NCBI GenBank assembly: GCA_016282835.1
Contig: JAEELR010000212.1
Span: 1-32,932 of the forward strand
DNA from: Treponema sp.
GTDB lineage: Bacteria; Spirochaetota; Spirochaetia; Treponematales; Treponemataceae
Length of the DNA: 32,932 nucleotides
Direction: 5' to 3'
How positions within the stretch are numbered: the first letter of the stretch is position 1; every line of letters begins with the position of its first letter. Of the stretch, positions 14,816-25,238 are shown one piece after another. Both the position numbers and the translations under genes were made by a program. Below the pieces are notes generated by a model. That model saw only the letters and a program-made list of their open reading frames with translations, did not search any database and was not told the DNA's origin.

Positions 14816-16561
14816 TCAATATACTCCCAGGATACGGACATCTTCTGCTAAGTCTAGAAGTTCATTTGCAGCCTTCTGTATGTATTCCTTGTTGCGAAGT
14901 TTATCATCAAGATTCGAAATATCTGCATCAGTATAAAACCAGTATCTCCATGGTTCTCCGCGGATAGGTCGGGATTCAAGACGCGAAAGGTTCAGCTTGT
15001 ATTTGTCAATAATTCCCAGACAGTGATACAAAGCACCGCTCTTATTTTTTGTCTTAAAGATTAAGCTTGCAGTTTTTGGCAGGACATTGCAAAGCTTGAT
15101 TTTAGGCTCAGCGTTATTTGCACAGATTACAACAAAGCGGGTGTAGTTTCCTGGATCATCTTCAACATCATCGCAAAGAATTTCTAAGTTATAGAGTTCA
15201 GAATTTATTTTGCTGCCAATAGCACCATTTTCTTTTAAATTCTGACTCGCAACAAATTCTGCTGCAGTCGCTGTAGAAATTGATTCAATCTGCTTCCATT
15301 GATTATGCTGATTCAAAAATACTTTACACTGACTCAAGGCCTGCGGATGCGAGTACACATTTTTTATGTCAGAAAGCTTTGTTCCTTTTACGGCTAAAAG
15401 TGAATGGCGGATATTTAAAGTTACAGAGCCTACAATAGAAACATCTTCGAAGCGCGAGAAATTATCATAGTTGTCATAAACAGAACCTGCCAGAGAGTTT
15501 TCAATCGGGATAATTCCAAAATCAAGTTTACCATCTGTAACATTCTGGAAAACCTCAGCAAACGATTTTTCTGGAACTGCAGCAACGGTTTCTGTATCGA
15601 AATAACGCTTTATGGCCTGCTCAGCATAAGTTCCCCTGTTTCCGCAAAAGCCGCAGGTTATGCCGCTTGTTTTTACTGCTTCATTTTTATTCTCTTTTTC
15701 TAAATGAACTTCCTCGCGGATATGAGTAATGGACTTTCCGATAACCGGAGCCAGCGCTTCAATGTCGTGCATAAGCTTATCGAACTGCTGCGGATACAGG
15801 GACTGGGTTCCGTCACTTTCTGCTTTTTCAGGGTCACAGTGAACATCAAGCAAAAGTCCGTCAGCACCGCCTGCAACAGAAGCTAAAGCCATAGGAGGAA
15901 TTTTATCGCGTAAACCAATTGCATGACTCGGGTCTACAATAACCGGTAAGTGAGTCAAGCTTCTTAGAACTGGAATTGCACTTAAATCCAGAGTGTTTCT
16001 TGTTGCACTTTCAAAGGTACGGATTCCCCTTTCGCACAAAATAACTTTTTCTGTTCCGCTTGCAAGTAAATATTCAGCGGCCATTAAAAAATCATCTATC
16101 GTTGCAGAAAGTCCCCGCTTTAAAATTACAGGCAACCCCAAAGCCCCTACTTTTTTAAGAAGCTCAAAGTTCTGCATATTGCGTGCACCAATCTGAAAAA
16201 CATCAACATAATCTTTCATTACAGGAATGAACTCTGAATCAATGATTTCTGAAACAACCGGCAGAGCGAATTTTTCTCCGGCTTCTTTAAGATACTTAAG
16301 GCCTTCTTCACCAAGTCCCTGAAATGAATACGGCGATGTTCTTGATTTATAGGCATCACCTCTAAGCAAACTTGCACCACTAAAAGCAACAGCTTCTGCA
16401 GTCTGTAACATCTGCTCGCGGCTTTCTATAATACTTGGACCTGCAATAGAAACTAAACGCTGTCCGCCAATACGGATAATCTGTCCCTTTCCGTTTGGAA
16501 CTTCTACAATTGTGTTTTCTTTTTTATATTCACGACTTGCTTTTTTATATAACTTTTCCAT
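14816..16561 (-). CDS. Fused DAHP synthase - prephenate dehydratase with ACT domain
   Basis: A 581-residue bifunctional protein. Residues ~15-285 are a DAHP synthase of the short AroF/KdsA-like class (SIAGPSIIES, YKSRTSPYSFQG, RGIRTFESATRN, DPSHAIG), which condenses phosphoenolpyruvate and erythrose 4-phosphate in the first shikimate step. After a short charged linker, residues ~303-490 are prephenate dehydratase (GFCGNRGTYAEQA, IPIENSLAGSV, and TRF near 473), which makes phenylpyruvate. Residues ~500-581 are an ACT domain (KSGALYHCLGI, ESRP), the usual phenylalanine sensor. No chorismate mutase segment is present. The metal-ligand Cys of DAHP synthase (AGPC) is Ser43 here. One ACT domain could feed back on both activities. 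The gene follows the Na/Pi cotransporter stop codon by three bases. Confidence 0.9.
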   Translation of the reverse strand: MEKLYKKASREYKKENTIVEVPNGKGQIIRIGGQRLVSIAGPSIIESREQMLQTAEAVAFSGASLLRGDAYKSRTSPYSFQGLGEEGLKYLKEAGEKFALPVVSEIIDSEFIPVMKDYVDVFQIGARNMQNFELLKKVGALGLPVILKRGLSATIDDFLMAAEYLLASGTEKVILCERGIRTFESATRNTLDLSAIPVLRSLTHLPVIVDPSHAIGLRDKIPPMALASVAGGADGLLLDVHCDPEKAESDGTQSLYPQQFDKLMHDIEALAPVIGKSITHIREEVHLEKENKNEAVKTSGITCGFCGNRGTYAEQAIKRYFDTETVAAVPEKSFAEVFQNVTDGKLDFGIIPIENSLAGSVYDNYDNFSRFEDVSIVGSVTLNIRHSLLAVKGTKLSDIKNVYSHPQALSQCKVFLNQHNQWKQIESISTATAAEFVASQNLKENGAIGSKINSELYNLEILCDDVEDDPGNYTRFVVICANNAEPKIKLCNVLPKTASLIFKTKNKSGALYHCLGIIDKYKLNLSRLESRPIRGEPWRYWFYTDADISNLDDKLRNKEYIQKAANELLDLAEDVRILGVY

Positions 16562-16564
16562 AAA

Positions 16565-18205
16565 TTACTTCTTAGCTAAGACGCTTGAGATGCTGAAGGC
16601 GTGGTCACCGATTTTTTCAATCTGCTTTACTAAATCAATATAGAGCAATTCGGCTTTAACATCTGCACCATTTTCAAGACGCTTTCTTGCGACTTTCTTT
16701 AAGTCTTTTCTGTAAGCATCAATTGAAGTTTCAAGCTCCTCAGCCATAGCAAGTTTATATTCATCAAGATTTTTATTTATATTGATATGAATGAACTGCA
16801 TAAACTGTCGGCCAAGTTCAACATAAGGAATCAGGCGGTCCATATCTTCTGTATGGAATTTCATTTTCTTTTCTACAGATTTTTGGATCAGCTTTCCTGC
16901 ACAGAAACACTGGTCAGTAATTGCTTCCAGGTCATCAACAATCTGAATCATATTATTTAATTCTTCACGCTGCTTTTCTGTAACCGCAAGCCTTTCGCAA
17001 TTAACAATGTACTTAATTATAAGCTCATGCATCTGGTCACAATAATTTTCTGCATCCATAAGATACTGCATGTGTGACTGCACGAAATCTGTATTCATCG
17101 ATTTAAAGCCAATCTGAAGGCGGTCAAACATTTCTGTAACAATGTCACTCATATCGCGAATCTCTTTTTCAAGACGGATAACCCTCGCAGAAATATTTTC
17201 CTTTGCCATACCGACATCCTGAAAATCCAGGTGATAATTTTTCAGAGGCTTTTCTTCTTCCGGCTTTATGAGTATCGATACAAGCTTTACCAGCTGCTTT
17301 ACAAACGGAATAAAAAGCAGGGTATTCAAGGTCTTGAACACTGTATGAAGCATTGAGATTCTGATTGCAATATTATCGCCCGGAGTTAAAAGCGTTACAA
17401 AATTAAGAAGAGGCTTAAATACAAACAGGGCAATAATCGTACCAATCAAATTGAACAGAACGTGTATTAAAGCTGCCCTCTTTGCATCAGAACTGGCACC
17501 GATACACGCAAGCATTGCATCAATTGTTGAACCGATATTACTTCCTAAAGTCATAGAAGCCGCAACTTCCCAGGTAATAACATTATTAAAAGCCATTGTA
17601 ATGACAATAGCACTGAAAGCAGAAGAAGAATGCATCAAAGCAGTTATAATAATTCCGACAACAAAGCTGAGCACAATTGTCAGGACTCCCATATTCTGGA
17701 ACTTTGTCAAAAATGTAAGACTCGAAGAATCAAACGAAAAAGCATCAGACAAACCACTCAAGCCCAAGAACAAAAGCCCGAAGCCCATTACAGCCTCGCC
17801 GATGTTTTTAGAAAGAGAAGACTTAACGAGTGTCAGGAAAAATCCCAGACCGAACAGCGGGATTGCAAAACTTGAAATCTTAAAGTTAAAGCCAAAAATA
17901 GAAACTATCCAGGCAGTAATTGTCGTACCGATATTTGCACCAAAAATAACACCGCATGACTGGGTTAAAGTCAGAAGCCCGGCATTAACAAAAGAAACAA
18001 CCATTGCAGTTGTAGCACCGGAAGACTGGATAATCATAGTAATAATCAGTCCAGTTAAAAGGCCCATAAAACGATTACCCGTCATATAATTAAGAGCCTT
18101 CTTTAATGAATCGCCGGCACTCTTCTGAACACCGTCACTCATTAACTTCATTCCATAAAGCAAAAATCCAAGACTTCCTACAAGGAGTAAAACCGAATTA
18201 AACAT
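16565..18205 (-). CDS. Na+/phosphate cotransporter with PhoU-like domain
   Basis: A 546-residue membrane protein taking the ATG at 18205, where the family sequence begins (LLLVGSLGFLLYGMKLMSDG). A longer frame upstream is Cys-rich and unlikely to be coding. It has two inverted Na_Pi_cotrans repeats with QSSGATTAM, GANIGTT, HSSSAFSAI and GSNIGST, the characteristic ion/phosphate-binding hairpins. About nine membrane spans are followed from residue ~330 by a cytoplasmic helical PhoU-like domain. It imports inorganic phosphate or a related anion with Na+. No clear Shine-Dalgarno is seen. It probably heads an operon with the aromatic fusion gene. Confidence 0.9.
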   Translation of the reverse strand: MFNSVLLLVGSLGFLLYGMKLMSDGVQKSAGDSLKKALNYMTGNRFMGLLTGLIITMIIQSSGATTAMVVSFVNAGLLTLTQSCGVIFGANIGTTITAWIVSIFGFNFKISSFAIPLFGLGFFLTLVKSSLSKNIGEAVMGFGLLFLGLSGLSDAFSFDSSSLTFLTKFQNMGVLTIVLSFVVGIIITALMHSSSAFSAIVITMAFNNVITWEVAASMTLGSNIGSTIDAMLACIGASSDAKRAALIHVLFNLIGTIIALFVFKPLLNFVTLLTPGDNIAIRISMLHTVFKTLNTLLFIPFVKQLVKLVSILIKPEEEKPLKNYHLDFQDVGMAKENISARVIRLEKEIRDMSDIVTEMFDRLQIGFKSMNTDFVQSHMQYLMDAENYCDQMHELIIKYIVNCERLAVTEKQREELNNMIQIVDDLEAITDQCFCAGKLIQKSVEKKMKFHTEDMDRLIPYVELGRQFMQFIHININKNLDEYKLAMAEELETSIDAYRKDLKKVARKRLENGADVKAELLYIDLVKQIEKIGDHAFSISSVLAKK

Positions 18206-18392
18206 ACATTGAGTGTAACAAAATAAAAAAATACAAACAAGGGTAGATACACTGCAATTTCTTTTGCAGCATGAAAAGCACCGAGTGTCACATGCGGCGT
18301 ACTTCAGCAATAAATTCGACCCTTGCACAACTATATTTTTTATGTTAATTTCTCCGACATATTAAACAATATTAGGGTATGCTAAATAAAAC

Positions 18393-18451
18393 TTGCATAT
18401 TTTAATTCGTATGATTACAATAAAAATGTAGGGTTCTAGTTTATACTAGAA
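18393..18451 (+). promoter_or_regulatory. Promoter and palindromic operator of the toxin-antitoxin-like unit
   Basis: -35 TTGCAT (18393-18398), 17-bp spacer, -10 TACAAT (18416-18421). TTCTAGT-TTAT-ACTAGAA (18434-18451) lies just after the predicted start, a good place for repression by the encoded complex. A second small repeat, CACAG-N6-CTGTG (18459-18474), follows. The rest of the 18206-18392 gap holds nothing recognisable. Confidence 0.6.
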
Positions 18452-18510
18452 AAAAAAGCACAGTAAATGCTGTGTAAGATAATCGCAATAAGCGGTAAAG
18501 GTAATACGCT

Positions 18511-18681
18511 ATGAAGCAGTTTTCTAAACCAAAAACAGAGGCATTTATTCTTACTCCTAACATGGCTGAAGCTTTTCTCAAAACAAAACATCCAACATCT
18601 TCTGATGCTTTAGCAAGGGTTGAAAGATGCTTAGCAAAATCTTCCTCAAATAAAGGCTTTACAAATAACAATGTACGGTAA
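18511..18681 (+). CDS. Short antitoxin-like protein
   Basis: A 56-residue protein, below the length of most gene calls, starting after AAAGGT (18497-18502). The sequence (MKQFSKPKTEAFILTPNMAE start, then LKTKHPTSSDALARVERCL) is hydrophilic and helical, without an obvious ribbon-helix-helix domain, so it is not a typical DUF1778 antitoxin. Its last codons overlap the start of the GNAT gene, the usual arrangement of a GNAT toxin with its antitoxin. Assignment as antitoxin rests on this context and on the palindrome at the promoter. Confidence 0.55.
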   Translation: MKQFSKPKTEAFILTPNMAEAFLKTKHPTSSDALARVERCLAKSSSNKGFTNNNVR

Positions 18682-19234
18682 AGATGTAAAGTTCAAGATA
18701 GGTTTATTAAAATTTGAAGATAAAGAAACAATCCAATCCTTTTCATGTGATAATGATGTTCTTGACCGTTACATTAAAAATGAAATATTTGATGAAGCTT
18801 CATTAAATACTTCTGACGGATTGCATTTTAAGGTTTACATAAATGATACTAAAGAAATAATTGGATTTTTCTCATTAGCAAGTTCCGGAATCACAGTACA
18901 ACAAGAAAACTATTCTCGCACATTATCCGCTGTAAGAATTGATGTTTTTGCAATCGATACTAAATACCAGAGATTGCATTGGGATGAGGATTCTAAAAAT
19001 TCAGTAAATCCAGATGAGCATTTATATTTTAGCGATATGATTATGGCAGAAGTTCTTAAACATTGTAGAGATGTTGACAGCTCAAAAATGCTTATAGATT
19101 ATGTGATTCTTTATGCCGCCAAAAGCAAACTAAGATTCTATGAAAGGAACCTATTTAAATCTTTTAATGATTTCATGATACCTGACAAAAATATGGAAGT
19201 AAATAATTCAATTCCAATGTATATGGCCATATAA
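18671..19234 (+). CDS. GNAT toxin-like acetyltransferase
   Basis: A 187-residue protein whose start overlaps the preceding 56-codon ORF. It has the layout of TacT/AtaT-like GNAT toxins: an early FSCDNDVLDRYIKNE segment, the strand EIIGFFSLASSGI, the core VFAIDTKYQRLHW, and a C-terminal YVILYAAKSKLRFYERNLFKS segment in which the near-C-terminal Tyr is conserved in this family. Such toxins acetylate the amino acid on charged tRNAs and stop translation. The acetyl-CoA loop in the middle is poorly conserved (a long HWDEDSKNSVNPDEH insertion), so activity is uncertain. An ordinary acetyltransferase is the alternative. Confidence 0.65.
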   Translation: MYGKDVKFKIGLLKFEDKETIQSFSCDNDVLDRYIKNEIFDEASLNTSDGLHFKVYINDTKEIIGFFSLASSGITVQQENYSRTLSAVRIDVFAIDTKYQRLHWDEDSKNSVNPDEHLYFSDMIMAEVLKHCRDVDSSKMLIDYVILYAAKSKLRFYERNLFKSFNDFMIPDKNMEVNNSIPMYMAI

Positions 19235-19243
19235 AAAATTTAA

Positions 19244-19713
19244 TCACTCTCCATAAAGCTCTCTTACAACCTCGCACAGTTCTTCATACATTTTCATTCC
19301 TTTTAGGGGAGAGAGGGCTTTTACAATACTCCTGTAATACCAGCCCTGAAGTTCCGGGGTTGCCTGTTTGTTAAAGCGTTCAAAGAGAGCATCTCCAATT
19401 TGTCTTCAGATTCTGTAAGTACAATAGAAAGAATCTGCTCTCCGAATATCGCTTTGATTTCATCTGGAGTAGTATCAGTATCTTCAAGTGTGTCATGCAG
19501 TAAACCGGCAATCTGCGCACTGGCAGAACAGTCATTGTTTCTGAGAATCTGCCAGACTTCCATTGGATGAACAATATATGGCAAGCCGGAGCCCTTTCTT
19601 TTCTGGCCGACCGTGCCGTCTTTGTTTATTACCTTTGAATGCTTTTCTGCAGCAAAACTAATAGCCCTGGCAATCAACTCATTTTCCTGTTTATACTGTT
19701 CCATTGAAATCAT
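19244..19713 (-). pseudogene. HD-domain (p)ppGpp hydrolase-like gene broken by internal deletion
   Basis: The frame starting at 19713 (Shine-Dalgarno AGGAGA) encodes a small HD-domain protein: YIVHPMEVW, LLHDTLEDTDTTPDEI, LTESEDK. At ~19400 the reading frame changes. The annotated frame ends with unrelated residues at 19321, whereas another frame, open to a TGA at 19244, continues IGDALFERFN then GWYYRSIVKAL and YEELCEVVRELYG, matching my recollection of this family's C-terminus. The ADKLSN-type segment normally lying between is absent. Total length is ~156 codons against ~180-200 expected, so about 35-40 codons were deleted with a frame change. The truncated 130-residue product keeps the HD residues but is probably unstable. 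Confidence 0.65.
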
Positions 19714-19837
19714 TTCTTCTTCTCCTGCAGTAAGAATATCATACAGGGATATACTTGTCGCCTAAAGTGTATGGAAAATACTTAGTTTGTTACTTTACGA
19801 AAAGGACTGGTGTATTAAAATTTAAAGTTACAATAAC

Positions 19838-20416
19838 TCATGCTGCATCAGCTATTTTTTTATATTCCTGAATAATCTGAATTATTGAGTAACCTTCCCT
19901 GTACAATTTTTCGCATAAACAGATGCAATCCCTGTAACGGCATTTGCAGTCTTTTGCTTTTTCTATATCAGTATAGGTTTTCCAGTAGCCGCAGTATTTG
20001 CAGTTTCTCCCCTGGTGCTTTTCGAATTCGATTACATCATCAATTGGATAGCCTAAAATCACTCCGATTTCGTGAGGGAATCCACTTTGAGTTTTTATCC
20101 GCTTCGAGAAGGTTTTCACAAAATCAAAAATACTGGTAGAACCGTAGCCTTTTTCACGAAGATAAGCCCTAACCATTGCATCATCTAAAATTTTTCTAAC
20201 CCAGCAGACATTACATGTCAGTATGCCTGTCGTTGTATCAGATAATTGGATTGCAAAAGTTATGAGTCCATGAGCAGAAAAAATTTCTTTCCATAGAATA
20301 AAACTGTTTTCGGAATAATCTTCATTCTTTATAAAAAACATGTTTCCGCTTTTAATACCGCATAGCGCTGGTGCACAATAGTGAATCATCATCTGATCAA
20401 AACTCATTTTCCGCAT
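19838..20416 (-). CDS. DUF3793 family protein
   Basis: A 192-residue cytoplasmic protein. The family features are HYCAPALCGIKSGNMF near residue 12 and FPHEIGVILGYPIDDVIEF near 113-131, followed by GYWKTY. The function of DUF3793 is not established; from memory, members often sit beside flavodoxin and metal-uptake genes, as here. The C-terminus is unusually Cys-rich (CKYCGYW, then a segment with five Cys in ~12 residues, CKCRYRDCICLC), which could bind a metal. A second in-frame ATG at codon 4 is a possible start. It follows the flavodoxin gene, with a terminator in between. Confidence 0.8.
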   Translation of the reverse strand: MRKMSFDQMMIHYCAPALCGIKSGNMFFIKNEDYSENSFILWKEIFSAHGLITFAIQLSDTTTGILTCNVCWVRKILDDAMVRAYLREKGYGSTSIFDFVKTFSKRIKTQSGFPHEIGVILGYPIDDVIEFEKHQGRNCKYCGYWKTYTDIEKAKDCKCRYRDCICLCEKLYREGYSIIQIIQEYKKIADAA

Positions 20417-20436
20417 ATCCCCTGACAGTTTTTACA

Positions 20437-20475
20437 TAAAAAAGGGCCACTCGACCTGACAAAATCGAACGGCCC
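20437..20475 (-). terminator. Terminator after the flavodoxin gene
   Basis: On the minus strand an 11-bp stem with two G-U pairs (arms at 20465-20475 and 20444-20454) is followed by six T. It separates flavodoxin from the DUF3793 gene, which would then need readthrough or its own promoter. Confidence 0.8.
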
Positions 20476-20500
20476 TAAAAATATATTTTTTTAAAAGAGC

Positions 20501-20920
20501 CTATTTAATTGCAGAAGCTGCCCATGCCTTGCAGTTTTCTACATCAGCAACTTCTGGAGTTAGATGAACCATGAGAGGTTCTGCAACGCTTACAGCACCT
20601 GCATTGTTCAAACGGTCATTCCAGTCACGGAGCCACTGTCCATCACCCCAGTCATAGGAACCAAAAATTCCAACTTTTTTACCGTTAAGAGAACCTTCGA
20701 TTTCTGTATAAAATTCTTCCATTGTGTCTTCGAGAACTTCATCACCCATTGCAGGGCTTCCAAGAAGAATCACATCACAGTTAAGAACTTCATCTTTATT
20801 AGCGCTGTCTGCTGTACCAAAGATTACCTCAGCACCATTTGCTTTTGCACTGTCATTTAAAGCATTTGCCATAGCTTCTGTATTACCAGTAGTACTTGCA
20901 TAGATTATTGCTGCTTTCAT
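20501..20920 (-). CDS. Flavodoxin
   Basis: A 139-residue short-chain flavodoxin starting after GAGG. The FMN phosphate loop is STTGNT at residues 9-14. FMN ring loops are suggested by LGSPAMGDE and FGSYDWGDGQW, where the aromatic residues would stack on the isoalloxazine. It carries single electrons in the cytoplasm and commonly replaces ferredoxin when iron is short. Its promoter (-35 TTGACT at 20993-20998, -10 TATATA at 20970-20975) is covered by the repeated GTTAGT boxes, consistent with induction by metal starvation. It is divergent from the ECF transporter. Confidence 0.93.
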   Translation of the reverse strand: MKAAIIYASTTGNTEAMANALNDSAKANGAEVIFGTADSANKDEVLNCDVILLGSPAMGDEVLEDTMEEFYTEIEGSLNGKKVGIFGSYDWGDGQWLRDWNDRLNNAGAVSVAEPLMVHLTPEVADVENCKAWAASAIK

Positions 20921-20945
20921 GAATTACCTCTTTTTTTTATTTTAA

Positions 20946-21005
20946 GTTAGTTGACGCTAACCGAATAAATATATATAGTGAAATCAAAAGTTAGTCAATA
21001 CTAAT
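20946..21005. promoter_or_regulatory. Divergent promoters with two metal-regulator-like boxes
   Basis: Box 1 GTTAGTTGACGCTAAC at 20946-20961 and box 2 GTTAGTCAATACTAAT at 20990-21005. The plus promoter for the ECF genes uses -35 TTGACG inside box 1 and -10 TATAGT (20974-20979); the minus promoter for flavodoxin uses -35 TTGACT inside box 2 and -10 TATATA (20970-20975). Both spacers are 17 bp. Each box thus covers one -35 and the opposite transcript's start, a symmetrical repressor layout. A third box lies before the outer-membrane protein gene. Confidence 0.75.
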
Positions 21006-21027
21006 AAAAATAATAATGAGGTTATTT

Positions 21028-21612
21028 ATGGATAATCAAAACAAACTTAATGGTAAAGATTTAATCAATATTGGTATTTTTACTGCAATTTATTTTGTAG
21101 TGATTATGGCGCTTGCTATGCTCGGCTTTATTCCGTTTTTTATGCCTACATTTTCTGTGCTCATGCCTTTATTTGGCGGTATTCCGTTTATGCTTTTTCT
21201 AACTAAAGTCCGCAAGTTTGGAATGGTCTGGATTATGAGCATTCTTATGGGACTGCTTATGTGGCTTACAGGAATGTCTTATTATGCTCTGATTATTGGC
21301 AGTATTACAGGTTTGATTGCAGAGTTTGTACTCAAAGCTGGTGAATACAAAAGTGCAAAAAGAGCTGTTATTGTTCATGGAATTTTCTGTTTCTGGATTG
21401 TAAGCAACTACATTCCCCTCTTCTTCTTTGCTGATAAATACTGGTCTACAAGACAGAATTTTGGTCAGGAATACATTGATGCACTTACGAAAATGTTCCC
21501 TAAATGGATGTTCCCGGTTCATATTGCTTTATGCTTTGGTTTCGGTCTCCTCGGCGGACTACTTGGCCGTAAGATTCTGAAAAAGCACTTTGAAAAAGCT
21601 GGAATTGCATAA
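21028..21612 (+). CDS. ECF transporter S component (Trep_Strep type)
   Basis: A 194-residue membrane protein taking the ATG at 21028 after GAGG; an ATG four codons upstream overlaps the ribosome-binding site. It has about five or six hydrophobic helices (IGIFTAIYFVVIMALAMLGF, then FGMVWIMSILMGLLMWL, ALIIGSITGLIAEFVL and a C-terminal Gly-rich span). The start NGKDLINIGIFTAIYF and the segment SYYALIIGSITGLIAE match what I recall of the Trep_Strep family. S components bind the substrate. The substrate here is unknown; related systems in Gram-positive heme/iron loci suggest heme or a metal chelate. Its stop codon overlaps the ecfT start (TAATG). Confidence 0.85.
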   Translation: MDNQNKLNGKDLINIGIFTAIYFVVIMALAMLGFIPFFMPTFSVLMPLFGGIPFMLFLTKVRKFGMVWIMSILMGLLMWLTGMSYYALIIGSITGLIAEFVLKAGEYKSAKRAVIVHGIFCFWIVSNYIPLFFFADKYWSTRQNFGQEYIDALTKMFPKWMFPVHIALCFGFGLLGGLLGRKILKKHFEKAGIA

Positions 21613-22337
21613 TGGAAATCTTGAGTGCTGCTTCAAAAAAATCTGTTTTAGATCCACGCACAAAACTTGTTCTGCTTGTATTTGTTTCGGTGTTTGTACT
21701 GGGAAATGCAGGCGGTGACTGGGCAGCAGAGTTTCGTGTTGCACTGAATTATCTGCCGCTTTTTCTTTTGCTTAGTGCACGTCGTTTTAAAGCGTTTTTC
21801 TTTGGAGTAATTTTCTATACCTTTGCATATGTGTTTGCAAGGTTCGTTATGCCTCATTGCACAGGGTTTCTGAATTTTCTGATTCTTGCAATGTGTGGAA
21901 TTGTATTGAGGTTTATGCCGGGTATTCTTACAGGAATGTATCTCGTTTCTACAACAACTGTAAGCGAGTTTATAAGTGCTATGGAAAAAATCCACATACC
22001 AAAGCAAATCACAATTCCGCTTTCAATTATGTTCAGGTTTTTTCCTACAGTTATGGAAGAAGCTTCAAGCATAAACAAGGCAATGGCTATGAGGGATATC
22101 AGATGTGGCGGAACAAAAGCTTTTCAGATGATTGAATATCGTCTTATTCCGATGATGACCTGTTCTGTGAAAATAGGACAGGAATTGTCGGCAGCTTCAC
22201 TTACTCGGGGTCTTGGCGGACCAGGTAAAAGAACAAATATCTGCAGGATAGGTTTTGGCTTCTGGGATTATTTTACTTTTATTGCTTTAGGCGCAGGACT
22301 TACTGTAACCATTCTCCGCGGTTTCAAGGTGATTTAG
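21612..22337 (+). CDS. ECF transporter T component
   Basis: A 241-residue membrane protein (EcfT). It has an N-terminal LDPRTKLVLLVFVSV, four to five helices, and a cytoplasmic coupling region containing AMAMRDIRCGG and AASLTRGLG, the Ala-x-x-x-Arg-like signatures that contact the ATPases. It joins the S component to the EcfA ATPase in the inner membrane. It lies in a three-gene unit with overlapping or abutting ends: S stop/T start share bases, and EcfA starts immediately after the T stop. Confidence 0.9.
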   Translation: MEILSAASKKSVLDPRTKLVLLVFVSVFVLGNAGGDWAAEFRVALNYLPLFLLLSARRFKAFFFGVIFYTFAYVFARFVMPHCTGFLNFLILAMCGIVLRFMPGILTGMYLVSTTTVSEFISAMEKIHIPKQITIPLSIMFRFFPTVMEEASSINKAMAMRDIRCGGTKAFQMIEYRLIPMMTCSVKIGQELSAASLTRGLGGPGKRTNICRIGFGFWDYFTFIALGAGLTVTILRGFKVI

Positions 22338-25200
<2,863 letters not shown>

Positions 25201-25238
25201 AAACTTAAAAAATTTCATCTGGTAAGCGGAGGTTAAAA

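Noticed and set aside
17451..18089. 212-codon plus-strand frame antisense to the Na/Pi cotransporter
   Set aside because: It is the mirror of a hydrophobic membrane protein with strong codon bias; it lacks a ribosome-binding site and has no recognisable domain.
18441..18671. 76-codon minus-strand frame opposite the short antitoxin-like ORF
   Set aside because: The plus-strand 56-codon ORF has a promoter, Shine-Dalgarno and overlap with the GNAT gene; the minus frame has none of these.
19380..19574. 64-codon alternative minus-strand frame in the HD gene
   Set aside because: It lacks protein character and ends at the deletion junction; the HD residues are in the other frame.
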